A stretch of 64,000 nucleotides of DNA, from NCBI GenBank assembly GCA_002633005.1, contig NMRA01000022.1, positions 555,715 to 619,714 of the forward strand, read 5' to 3'. The position numbers and the translations under genes were made by a program. Source of the stretch: Phoronis australis. Lineage: Eukaryota; Phoronida; Phoronidae. Under the pieces are notes generated by a model. The model was not told the origin of the DNA. It made no database searches and saw only the letters and a program-made list of their open reading frames with translations. Shown here in pieces: positions 1 through 11,800 of this stretch. How positions within the stretch are numbered: position 1 is the stretch's first letter; every line of letters starts with the position of its first letter.

Positions 1-1289
1 TGCAGTGCTATAAAAGAAAGTTTAATGATGGTGGCAAAGTAAATGAGGGTTTTAAGCACTGAATGCAGAGCGACTTGAGGAGACCACCAAAGCGCCATCT
101 ATTGAAATGTCTGAGAATTATGAGTGTTTTTTAAAATAAGCTTTTAGAAATCAGTAAATTAACAAGTTTTGAGAACAGTGAGTTACGTTGCCATGCAGTA
201 ATTATCTGAAAATAAACCACAGACATCAAAATTGGGAAACTGTGAAGTGAGTTTTAAGCTAAGGTTGGATGCATAAAAACAATTTTTGAGGAGCGAGTGT
301 TGTTGACGAATGATTTGACTATGAAAATATGAATACTGTGGGAATTGAAGGTTTCCATAAACCAGGATTCACAAAGACATAGGAATTAAAAACCTCCCAT
401 TTGGTTTCAAATGCAGACAACAATTTCTAAATCTAGGCTTAATACAGATATCTATCTGGTCTATTAAGCATTCCCGTGCACCTATTTAACAGCAGGTAAC
501 AATGACACTAACATAACTTTTTTGAGGAATTCAATTTCAGGAGCTAAAAAAATAAAAGAATCACCAGGTTTAGTCCATTTTATTTGTTGTAGCTAAAGTG
601 AAGCCATTGCTGATGTAGAATTTGATCAACTGGACACAACAGGACCTCAGAACAGATTTCCTGATAAACAGGCCTTTTGACGACAACAGGATTTGTTCAA
701 ATCTGTTGCTGGAGTACATGGTGCTGTGGAAAAGGTTGACTTTCAAATGTGCTTTTAATGAACAAGTCCCAACTGTATTGACTGGTGTATGCCTAAACAT
801 GGGAAGTGAATACAACTTTATAGCAATGACAAACAGGGTAAATTGCTCTTAAACAGTGCTCAAAACCCCCTGGGTGTTTAATAAATTGGGGAGCCTGAAA
901 ATCTGGGTTGGGCTTACTACCAAAATTGGGGTAGAGTGCTTAATCTGAGCCAGAGTCACCCTTTTACCTTTGAAATTAAAGTTCACACACCTGAAATTCA
1001 AAGAATTTGGCATAAAACAACTTGCTCATGGAAAAGTTGAATCAGGGTTTTTTAGCCGACACATGCATTCGAGAATTTCAACTTGAAGTGGGAGAAAATA
1101 TACGTTAAAGAAATACCCGCCAAAATTCTAGGACTGACTGCCTGTATGAAAGTCACCAAAGTCATTCAAGGTGCAAAGTTCAAATTTTTTAACTTTAACG
1201 CCTGAAAGAGTTCCTGGTCAAATGGCGTGATGATGAACGAGAACGATGCAAAAAAAAGTCTTGCAGCTTTGTTGGTTACATATTCAACA

Positions 1290-2330
1290 AGAGCAATGCA
1301 GAGCGTTGAAATGTGCCCACAAATGCACCGCAAACCGTGTGCTTCTAGAGTTGTTTATTTGTATAATAAAAATGGCCACTAGATGACGCAAAATGTCCAA
1401 TCTATCTGAAAATGGAACATACCATCGCTTCTTTAATAGAAAGCTATTTACCAAATTTCATAAAAATCTGTCAAGGAACTTCAGAGAAACACAAGAAAAC
1501 GAAAAAAAAAAGAAATTACCACAAGGGGGCACAGCATCCGCCTGAAACATGTCGTTTCCTATTGTTGGCTTCATGTAAATACACTTACTAAGTTTAATAA
1601 AGATCCTGCTGTGGGTTTTGAGATACAGCTATGGGCGCAATACAAAACTACCATTAGGAGGTGCCACAGTATTCAAAGTCGTCATCGTCAACCATCCTCA
1701 TCACTCAGAGAACATAAATGCCAATTCTCAGAATCATCCTTAGAATGGTTTGGTTGATAGAGAGGTGGACGCCAGAAAACTGACAAAAAACAAAAAATGG
1801 CCACTAGGTGGTGCAAAATACCTCAAATCCATAACCTCACCAATAGATGTCTAGACTTCAAATTTTATGGAACTCCATTGAGGACCTTTGAATATACAGA
1901 GGTAAACGTAAAAAACTAAAATTGCCAATAGGGGGCACACTGACAGTCAGATCCTTGCGAAAGTAGTCATCGACCATGGTCAACATCATAAAAATAAACT
2001 TGCTAAATTTAGTAAAGATCCTCTAAATGGTTTAGGATATACACCCAAGGGCGCAAAAAACAAAATTGCCACTAGGAGGCACCACAGTAGTCGAAGTCGT
2101 TGGAAAACCATCGTAAGACTTTCCCCTCATAGTAAGAACATACATGCCAACTTTCACAATCATCCTTAGAACGGTTTGGTTGGAAGAGGGGTGGATGCCA
2201 AAAAAAACACTTGAAAACAGTAAAAATGGCCACTAGGTGGTGCAAAATACCTCGAATACATCCGAAAACGGGAGGATAGCGTCATCCAATGAGATAAATA
2301 TAGCTAGAGTTGACATAACGTGGCTTTCAA
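1290..2330 (+). repeat. R1 dispersed repeat, 5' part, about 1 kb
   Basis: This is a copy of the R1 family, which recurs at 7.3-8.05, 9.2-14.9, 24.1-24.7, 29.9-31.0 and 46.4-47.6 kb. It begins near the family's apparent 5' end (GAGCAATGCAGAGCGTTGAA). It then consists of roughly 140-bp subunits, most of them opening with a CCACTAGGNGGC-type box, at about 1374, 1649, 1798, 1930, 2068 and 2227. There is no reading frame. The copy is truncated at its right end, before the family's 3' terminus. Confidence 0.75.
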
Positions 2331-3264
2331 TGAGCGAAGTGGTCCGCCATCTTGCTGATGAACCATGTTATTCGAGATGCGTGTGTACTGTGTAGTATCT
2401 AGAAACTAATATTGGTAACAACACAGGGTTTCAAGTAAAAACTCATAACTTCAATGTTAGGATTATCAAATGCAAACTATGATTTTTAGAAAATCATCCA
2501 ATAAAATCATAGAATGCTTGAGGACAGAATTAAAAGGTCATGACACTTATCATTAGTTATTGCAGAAAACATCAAAAATAAAGTTTGATTTCAAGTATAA
2601 CCCAAAATCAATGATATAATAGTTTTTGGTCTTTCAAGGTTTAAAAATTCAAACTGAAATAAAATGATTTTGTGGGTGAGAATCCGATCGCAGAAACAAT
2701 ATTGTTCAACTTAATTTGGTCCTTAGAACACCCGCTCAAGTCGATGTTTCATGTTCTTTGCTTGACTTTCCTTCTTAGTCCCATATGTCTTTAAGGGTTT
2801 AGTGACTTTATTCTCTCCAAGATATCTGTTGTTTTTTAGATATGAAGAAACCCAAAAAGTGATTACAAGATTAACAATTGTACATTTTTACAACGTGGAC
2901 ACCAATTTCAAAGATTTATTAATAAAGTCAGGTTATTAGGAATAGGGCAGAATCGAAGGACGGGATACCCAAGAATGCTACACCCTACAATGTTATATTG
3001 GGACGGTAGATGGGTTGTTTCTATAGATTTCAAGAAGTGGGACAAATGTTATGTAGCCTAGCAAGCTATTAAAATCTGTAATTGTCTTACCTGAGGAAAA
3101 CCATCATTTTTATATTCTGTTTTGTTAATGGTCTTCTGATACTTACACTGTATTAATGCCTGGGTATGTACGACAGGGCAGATCGAGTTTACGACCATTG
3201 AGTTTTGTCATATTTAACCGTATGTTGTGGCGGGAGGGGGTTGTCAATATAAATGTACTAGTAT
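2331..3264. other. non-genic DNA, nothing recognised
   Basis: AT-rich sequence without a convincing reading frame, splice-bounded exon or recognisable repeat. It is bounded by the R1 copy on the left and the inverted-repeat element on the right. Confidence 0.5.
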
Positions 3265-5670
3265 CGTAATCGTTCGGGTTAACGCCCATGTTCAGTTAAC
3301 CGCCCATCCCCGACTGTGGATTTCCGATTTAACCGCCCACTGCTCGGTTAACCGCCCTCCCCCGATTTTTTAAGAGTTCCAGTTAAGCGCCCACCTCTCG
3401 GTTAAGCGCCCACCCCGACTTTTAAAGAATGAAGATTTAGCGCCTAGTGCTAAGGAAACGCGCGATTCCCCGACTTTTAGAAAAAGATCGATGATCACAA
3501 TGAGTGCAACGACGCCGGGACTCCGAGACGGTGGTTTAGCAATCTGAATCACAACACAGGTAAAGAGTTATTGTCTTGGGTCATGAACTCACTTCAAAAT
3601 ACTTGAACCTTTTTGTCACTTTATTTTCTTCCCTTGTTTGCAAAGTTTAAGAACGCCGCCGGCGTCAAAACCTCCGCTTTCAGCGACTTTGTCTGCCGCA
3701 CTGAGTTTCCGTCTGCAGTGCACTAGATAAAACATATATTCGAAAAAATCAGGCCAGAGAAATGTGACAATGGTTTTGCCAACCCTCCAAATTCTATTAA
3801 GGTGGGAAGCTCTCGTATTTTGAACAAATCTCACAACTCACGGAAAGATGTCAAATTCTCAATATTTTGATGAATATAACTGCCGGGTTATAGAGGATGT
3901 GGGGCGACCGAAGGGACAGTACAAGTGCCTTACTGGGTTACCGATTTCGTTGCTGCCTGTCGATTTCTGAATTCAAACGTTGGCAATAATGTATGTTTGT
4001 GTATGATCTTGAAGTAATAAAAAACGGCTAGTCAAATTTTGTTTTTCGCTTATTGCATCTCAGTCAAACTGGTTAGCAGATTTAACTAATGTCGCTGGCT
4101 GTTCTTTACTATTTCTTGCATCAGCCCCCACGTAAGCGTGACTGTGTGAATTATCGTTTCCACATCCCCTTTTTAGCCATCCAGAATAATTTTGTTTATA
4201 CATTGGCCATTTTCAGCCTGAACAAAAATTCTTACCATTCGAGTCTGAAATATCTACGACGTAGACTGCTTGACGATAGTGGGTAGGAGATTCATGCAGC
4301 TAGTTACAGGGATGGGCTTAGGGAGCATCGAGCCGGGAAATATGGGAATAGACTTGACATCGCAGTTTTGGGGAACATTGGCAACGGAGGAATATCGTAA
4401 AGAACTGGGTCTTTCGTAACAACAGCTTAAAAGTACATAGTCACGCCCGTTTTTGTTACTTCGTCGGACTGTCGCTATGTGTGACTGATTTGTAGTGGTG
4501 CACGTGCGCAAGTTCCCACACTTTGGAGTGCATGTTACCTTGACACCAACATGTGATTGACAGGTGACTCACACGTAGGCCCTACGTGCGTGCTGAATAC
4601 CGCCACTATCTTTGGCCATAAAAAACGAGATGCATATTGAAAGAGGCCGTTATATTACTTGACGGCATTTCCAAGTCACGATTGTCAGCCGACTGAGACA
4701 TTGCGCGATAACAGCGGGACCGAACAGTGCCGCAGTGCGATATTACAAGTGATATAAATAGGATAATCTGGACATCTTGCATGAAAAATAAATGTTTTTC
4801 CACCACGAAGTTTGGTAAGGTGATCGTTTAGAATAATGAATTGAAACATTGCTGTTTTCTGACATTTTGTAACATATTTATGCAGTTGCTTGAAATTTTA
4901 TTCTTGATCGACGACTGGCTCGACCACCCCCGATCCTTGTCTTACTTCTTTGCATAGCATGTTTGGCGCAACGGCAAGAGAGCAATGCCGGGCTGTCGAG
5001 ATAAGACAGCTAGCCGCAGAACCATACGCTGAAAATGTCATTGAGTCACGGAGTGTCGACTATAACATCCCAAACACAAAAAAAAACAGCAGAGTTTTTC
5101 AAACTTTTATTACAACCAATTTTAAAACTGCTCTCTGACTCAGAACTTGACAGCTACATATAGTACGAGACCATAAATTTGATGTCTGACCTCTGCAACA
5201 CGTGAAGCTTGCACGCGCGCACTTAAGCAGGGTCACATCTTGAAACAGTTTTAATTCAAGTGGAGGCTTCGTGGTCACTGGTCGTCTGCGCACCGCAGGA
5301 CGGCATGGGGCTATTACTCAGCAATTTTGTAAATTTAATAGTGAATGACTAATCTGAGGACAAGAGAACCTTTGTTGGGATCATCCGCTGTTATGACGTT
5401 TTCACAGTCATTTGGCGACGTGACGATGAAGCTCTTTGAAAAGGGCTACGCGTTCCGAGTATGAGTGTCGTGTCGGGATTTAGATCGCCAGGTAAGATTA
5501 ACCGCCCTGGGCGGTTGACTGTCGTAATAAGCGCCCATGTTCGGTTAACCGCCCATCCCCTACTTTAGGTGGATTTTCGATTTAACCGCCCACTGCTCGG
5601 TTAACCGCCCTCCCGCGATTTTTTGGGTTCGCCAATTTAACCGCCCAGGGCGTTAACCCGAACGATTACG
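3265..5670. mobile_element. DNA-transposon-like element with 23-bp perfect TIRs
   Basis: The outer ends are perfect 23-bp inverted repeats: CGTAATCGTTCGGGTTAACG... at 3265-3287, with its reverse complement at 5648-5670. Just inside lie blocks rich in GGTTAACCGCCC. A segment of about 90 bp (3284-3371) recurs in the SAME orientation at 5533-5624, so the subterminal repeats are direct while the tips are inverted. The interior (about 3.5-5.5 kb) has no long open frame or transposase motif, so this is probably a non-autonomous copy. The flanks read ...AGTAT and GTAAC..., giving no clear target duplication. The superfamily is not assigned. Confidence 0.7.
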
Positions 5671-7335
5671 GTAACATAATTGTGTGCCCGTAAATGTCTG
5701 GTCCAACTGAATTGATGGATTAAGTTAGCGTTGGTTGAAATCTGACTTATGCTGAATTGGAGTGCATGTACCAGTACGGTACAACAACTTTGTACTAGTT
5801 AGACATTTCCCTTTTACTGTCACGGTGTGTTTTTCTGCGTGATTGTGATATTTTGAAATAAATCAAAACTTTATTGTTTGAAATGGTTACAGTATCTCAA
5901 TGTGTTGTTTCTGTGAGAACAATTTTTGTTGTCCTCCTTCTGAATGGCCAATCAGATGGACGCAGTGTGCTTGTTATTGACAGAAAAAATTCTGCGATTC
6001 CGCACATCATGATCGGATAACAGCGGACATTGATTGGTGTAAAAAATAATATAGGTAAAAATTAATAATGCCAACACCATTTTAAAACTCTAGTTCCGCT
6101 TATATACATGTATCGCAGTCGTAGTGTTGTTTTACAACACAGTCTATGACACAACTGTTTGAACTGTGAGACCATGTCGCTGCAAATTAAACAAATTACC
6201 AGTTCACCACGCTAAGATGAATTAGGTACTAGGACAAGTAATACCAGATTGGTAAAGAAAAGTTATGTGCGTATCACTGAAGCAATTTTTCTTGAGACAA
6301 CTCAGCACACCTTACAAGCGTTTTATTTAAAAAAAACAACAAAAAACATCTGCATATTGATGTAATTATTATTCCTTGGTATAACTTAAAGTAGACAATT
6401 CTAATCACCTTTTGGGAAATTAGGTCTGTGCAAATGCATACTTCGACCTACTAGCTTCAGCTGACCAAGCAATGGTGTTCACAGGCACATGTGGCCAGCT
6501 GATATACACGTGTGTCTTACCAACCAGTACACAGTGTTTTTGGTGTCATTTATGCATTCTTCTTTTTTATTGAAATATTTAACGTTAACATATCAGTTTC
6601 TGTAACTCCATCGTTTTGCAAAATTTTGCTCCCAACTTTTATTCAAACTGACCAATGCCCTCAATTCTGAATACACACATGTACACAAACATGTACAGTT
6701 CTATTTGTCAATTGTTGCATATAATGACACAACTTTACATGCACGCATACTGCTGTTTGTATGCTGATCAATTTCCATGGGTTTCTATTATTTTTTTTCT
6801 AGTTAGTGTTCATGTCTTTCACATGAACGCATGCCTCAAATCTTTTTGTTCGAATAAATCAAGTGGCGTCGGGTCGCGGTATTTTTAGACCCCTACTAAA
6901 AACTTTGGGAACGCAGTGATGCAATGGCGTGCCAGAGACCGGCTCCCTTTGACAGCTGATTGCCTTGTCGATTTATAAACAACTGAAGAATACGTGCTAT
7001 ACAATTAAAACGAAGAAAAAAAGGTTAATGATGTCGCTGTATAATACCATTTTGTAAACTTTATACATTTCAGTGCCAGGCCCTAGAAGCACTCCGTGAC
7101 AATTTCAGTCAAAGCATTAGGAATTTTGTCTTTGCAATGGCTTATAGAACCGTTTAAGCAATGCGTGGGTCACGTTTACATTGCTTTATGTTACCAATAT
7201 TTTGAAACCTTGTCAGTATTTAAAATTTCAGATTTTATTCTAAAACTTCCCCAGCTTCCATAAGGCCACCATGCTTAGTTTTAACATAGCATTCGTCATC
7301 AATATGGCAGACCGCGTGTCACGCGCTGTTTGGTT
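5671..7335. other. non-genic DNA, nothing recognised
   Basis: AT-rich sequence. The reading frames are short and lack splice-site context or recognisable homology. I see no repeat unit shared with the rest of the window. Confidence 0.45.
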
Positions 7336-8050
7336 TGCAAGTGTAGTCGTGCCATTGGCGTCATCTCACTAATAGATGCCTATCTGCCAAATTTTATGAA
7401 AATTCGTTGAGGACATTAGAAGATACAGAGGTGAACGTAAGAACAAAAAAATTGCTACTAGGGGGCGCAAGCATAGTCCGATCCATGTGAAAGTCGTCGT
7501 TGTTCATTGTCAACGTCATATAAATATACTTGCAAAAAATAAAATTGCCACTAGAAGGTGCCACAATAGTCGAAGTCGTCGGAAAATCAACGTCAGCCGC
7601 CCTCTTTACAGAAAGAATGCGTGCCAATTTTCAAAATCATACCCAGAGCGATTTGGTTGATAGACGGGCAGAAGCCAAAAAACGGACTCGAACAGTAAAA
7701 ATGGCCACCAGGTGGTGCAAAGTACATCAAATCCGTCCGAAAAAGGGAGGATATCATTCATTGGCGTCATCTCACTAATAGACGCCTAACTGCCAAGTTT
7801 TGTGAAAATCCATTGAGGACCTCCAAGATACAGACTGAGGTAAGCGTAGAAAATTAAAATTGCCACTAGGGGGCAAACCGGTAGTCGGATAGGTCCGAAA
7901 TTTGTCGTCAACCGTCTTCAGCTTGATGGAAACACATCTATCAAATTTCATCAAGATCCTGTGAGGGGTTTAGGCGATACAGCTGCGGACGCCGGATGTC
8001 CAGACAGAGATGACGGCAATATGCGACTACATATAAATATGTGGGCACAA
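7336..8050 (+). repeat. R1 dispersed repeat, 3' part
   Basis: Subunits with the CCACTAGGNGGC-type box at about 7449, 7549, 7702 and 7861. It ends with the family's 3' terminus (ACATATAAATATGTGGGC, about 8029-8046). The same terminus closes the copy near 13990 and, inverted, the one at 46375. This copy lacks the 5' part. The box at 7449 is ACTAGGGGGCGC, one of the closest in the window to the bilaterian CTCF core. Confidence 0.75.
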
Positions 8051-8109
8051 AATAATTAGTTTTGCATGAAATAAAAAGCGTCTATTTAATATTAAGTATT
8101 TTCAGAAGG

Positions 8110-8560
8110 TGCGGAAATTCAAAATTTTCTCCTAAGTGGTATTGAACACGTGCCCACTGAAGAACACGAAAATGATGTTGAGCTCATGAAAATCAAATGG
8201 CACCTGGTGTTGCTCCACCTGCAACTCGGCATAAAATATGAACATAATCTAAACGTTTTTACTACGATATCACACCAACATTTCCCAGGTCTAAGCGTGA
8301 TTTTCACGATGTGATCTTTAAAACGTCAAGGTTACCAAAATCGACTGGCACCTGATACAAAATATGAATGAAATCTAAAGCTTCCTTCATGTGATATCTT
8401 GCTATTAACCACATTTTCCAAGTGAAACTCAATGTTCTCCCAGTGATCTTGAACGTGACGTCAGTGTCACCAAACGGTGAGTTTAAAGTATCGGTAATTT
8501 CTGCAACTGCACCCAAGTTTTTGTGTTTTGTGAGGGTTGGGTTCAATCAGTTTTATTTTA
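8110..8560 (-). repeat. imperfect tandem repeat, about 150-bp units
   Basis: Two diverged neighbouring units can be aligned on the minus strand. Each contains a TGGRAAATGT-like segment, then an ATTTCATTCATATTTTGTAT-like segment, then CAGGTGCCA. The short open frames here overlap each other in different frames and look like repeat by-products rather than exons. Confidence 0.4.
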
Positions 8561-8877
8561 TTTGCAGGGCTTCATCACAGATGCCAAAATTGAATCCATG
8601 TAAGCAACAAAATGGGGGGGGGGGTGAAACTCGTTTATTGTGAAAACATTTTTTGTGTTTCACGTAGGGAAACTTTTTTACGGTTAAAACATGTGCTACA
8701 CAGTACCATTGAATGGGACTCAAGAGTTTCAAAAGCAACTGCCCATTTCCAAAAAAGCACTCAGGGGACATTGCTGGGTTTGTATCTGCTCTTAATTTTC
8801 CAGATTTCTATGACACCATCCAAAGCATGGTTGCAGAACTTCCTGGTACCAATAATCGGTGGTTAAAACTGTCTTAC

Positions 8878-11800
8878 CAATTTGCCACTTGAATGCAATG
8901 CAGAGCTGTAGTTCCATCTGTAGGTACATGTCTAAACTATATTGAGGCGTGACCGTGCTGAGAAAGTCAGGAGCTTTCGGAATTGTAACTTCTTTCTCTT
9001 CAAACTTAGCTACAATTAGTAAATTAGTATATTCAGAGACAAGAAGAGTAATTACAACCAGATAAAACAAATATGGTAATTAATTATTTTGAAAGGCGGG
9101 AGCTTGTATCAAATTTTAGAAATTGGAAACTCATTTCTCATTTAAAATGTGTGTTAATGTCAAAAAGGTGCAATTAAAGTGCTAGAATCTTTTAGAACAA
9201 AAGCAACATGGAGCGTTGACACATGACTAGCATGTGCACCGCATCCACTGCAGAAACAAGAGATAATTATTATTTTAAACATTCCCACTGAACAAAGCAA
9301 TTCTAGCCAAATTTTGTTAATGGTCTCTAAGGGGGAAAAGAAAGCTGGAAATGCTCTCCTCAGTAGGAACACACCTGCCAATTTCATAGTGAATCTTCAA
9401 GCAATTTGGATGATAGGGAGACAGGCGAAAAAGGACTTGGGGGGGAGGGGCAATGTAGGTCAAATCAATATGAAACAGGGCAGGTGCTGTCATCTCCCTG
9501 ATAGTACCTTAACTGCCAAATATCAGGAACACCCATCAATAAACTTGGTAGATATCAAGGAAAACACAACCAAAACTGACACTAATCGACTTTTGTCCCA
9601 AAATCCACATCAGTTATATTCTTTGAAATAGAAATACCTGCCAAATTTCATTAAGATCCATCCAGGAACTTGTATTGAATGAACTACATGCAAAAAATTG
9701 CCACAAGATGGCATCACAGCAGTCAGACCCAATCGAAAATCATTTTCAGCCATGTACTTCCCAGTAGAAATATGTATCTAATTTCCATAATGATCCTTAG
9801 AGCAGTTTGGCCGGTAGAGAAGCAGATGCCAAAAACCAGACTCGAAGAAAAATGACCACTACATAGTGTAAGATATGTTGAATCCATCCAAAAATAGGAC
9901 AGTTTGTCTATTTAATTTTTATAAATGTTTATTACGAAAAATACAACGTACAACGAGAAGAGCAGCACGAAAAATCATCAGCTGTATGATTTCCAGCAGG
10001 AACCCAAATGCCAATTTTCATAATTATCCTTCAAGTACTTTGCCTGATAAAGAGGCAGACACAAAAAACAAACTAGACAAGAGCAACGCGGAGCATTGAA
10101 ATGTGCCCATGAATGCATCGCAAATGGTGTGCTTTTAGGGTTATTTATTCATATCATAAAAATGGCCACTAGATGGTGCAAAAAACATACAATCCATCCA
10201 AAAACGGAAACATGCCATATTTCATAAAAATCTGTCAAGGAACTTCAGAGAAACAAAGGAAAACAGAATAGAATGAAATTGTTACTTGTGGGCACAGCGT
10301 CCGTTGGAGCCACCTGAAAGTAGTCATCATCTATTGTTATTTTCATATAAATACACTTACTTAATTTAATAATGATCCTGCAGTGGGTTTAGGAGATACA
10401 GCTATGGGCGCAAAACAAAACAGAACTACCACTAGGAGGCGCCACAGCAGTCAATCGCCATCATCAAGCGTCCTCTTCACACTGAGAACATATATGCCAA
10501 TTTTCAGAAGCATCCCTAGAATGATTTGGTTGATAAAGGGGTGGACGCCAAAAACAAGATTTGAAAACAGCAAAAATGGCCACTAGGTGGTGCAAAATAC
10601 CTCAATTCCATCCAAAAACAGGAGAATAGCGTTATCTCACCAATACATGCCTATATTCAAAATTTTATGAAAATCTGTTGAGGATCTTTGAAGATACAGA
10701 GGCCAACGTAAAAATCTAAAATTGCCACTAGGAGGCACACCAGTAGTCAAATCTGTCCAAAAGTCGACATCGTCCATTGTCAACATCATATAAAACACTT
10801 GCTAAATTAAGTAAAGATCCTGCAAACGGTTTATTAGATACAGCCATAAGTACAAAAAAAGACTGCCACCAGGAGTCGCTAGAGTACTTGAAGTCGTCGG
10901 AAAATCATTATCAGCCCTTCACTTTATAGTAAAAACACACATGCCAATTTTCACTGTTATCCTGAAAGCGGTTTGCTTGATAGACAAGTGGACGCCAAAA
11001 AACAGACTCGAAAACAGTAAAAATGACTACTAGGTAGCACAAACTAGGTCAAATCCATCTGAAAACAGAGAGATAGTGTTACCTCATTAACAGATGCCAA
11101 ATTACGTTGAGGACCTTTGAAGATACAGAGGTTAACGTAAAAAAATAAAATTGCCACTAGGAGGCACACCAGTAGTCAGATCTGTTCGAAAGCTGTCCGC
11201 CTCAGTTGTTAACATCATATAAATACACTTACTAAATTTAGTAAAGATCCTGCGAACGCTTTAGGAGCTACATCCACAGGCGCGAAAAAAATGCCAGTAG
11301 GAGGCGCCATCGGAAAATCATTGTCATCTGTCCACTTTGCAGTAAAAACATACATTCAAGAAAACAACAACAGTTTTAAGACTTGACATGTTTCGGTGTC
11401 ATTTATTCAACACCATCCTCAGAAGTCATAATACAGTGGCCACCTAGCTAGGCCCAGCAACAAGTAATGAAGCACAGATACAGTCAGTTACAGGGAGTGA
11501 CAATGAACTACACCAACAATGACAACCTGTGGTGTGTCAGTTGCCTATTGAGATTGGGCTTGCACCAACTGATGTGTAAAGCCTCATGAATTTTAAGCTC
11601 CTTTGTTGAGTTTTCCTTGAGCAATTTTGGCGTAAAACCCAGCATAGGGTATTTTAAAGTACTTGTAGTTAGTTTTGTCTACAAGATGAACATCATCAGG
11701 GTTACGTTGGAGTCTTGTTTTCAGTACCTGATTGACTAATTCTAGGGGATAGCCATTCTTTTGCAAATTCGTTGTAAGTTCTTTAATATTAGAATCAAAT

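Noticed and set aside
570-815. Minus-strand frame considered as the missing cyclin J C-terminal exon
   Set aside because: It lacks the expected WN..PT..HF cyclin motif, and resemblance is limited to a few hydrophobic positions.
619-837. Open stretch with AG before it and GTAAAT after it, possible exon on the plus strand
   Set aside because: The polypyrimidine tract is poor, the translation is unrecognised, and an equally long frame exists on the other strand. Not enough to call an exon.
3370-3834. Small frames inside the inverted-repeat element, checked as transposase remnants
   Set aside because: No DDE-type or zinc-finger pattern, and the frames are short and overlap the subterminal repeats.
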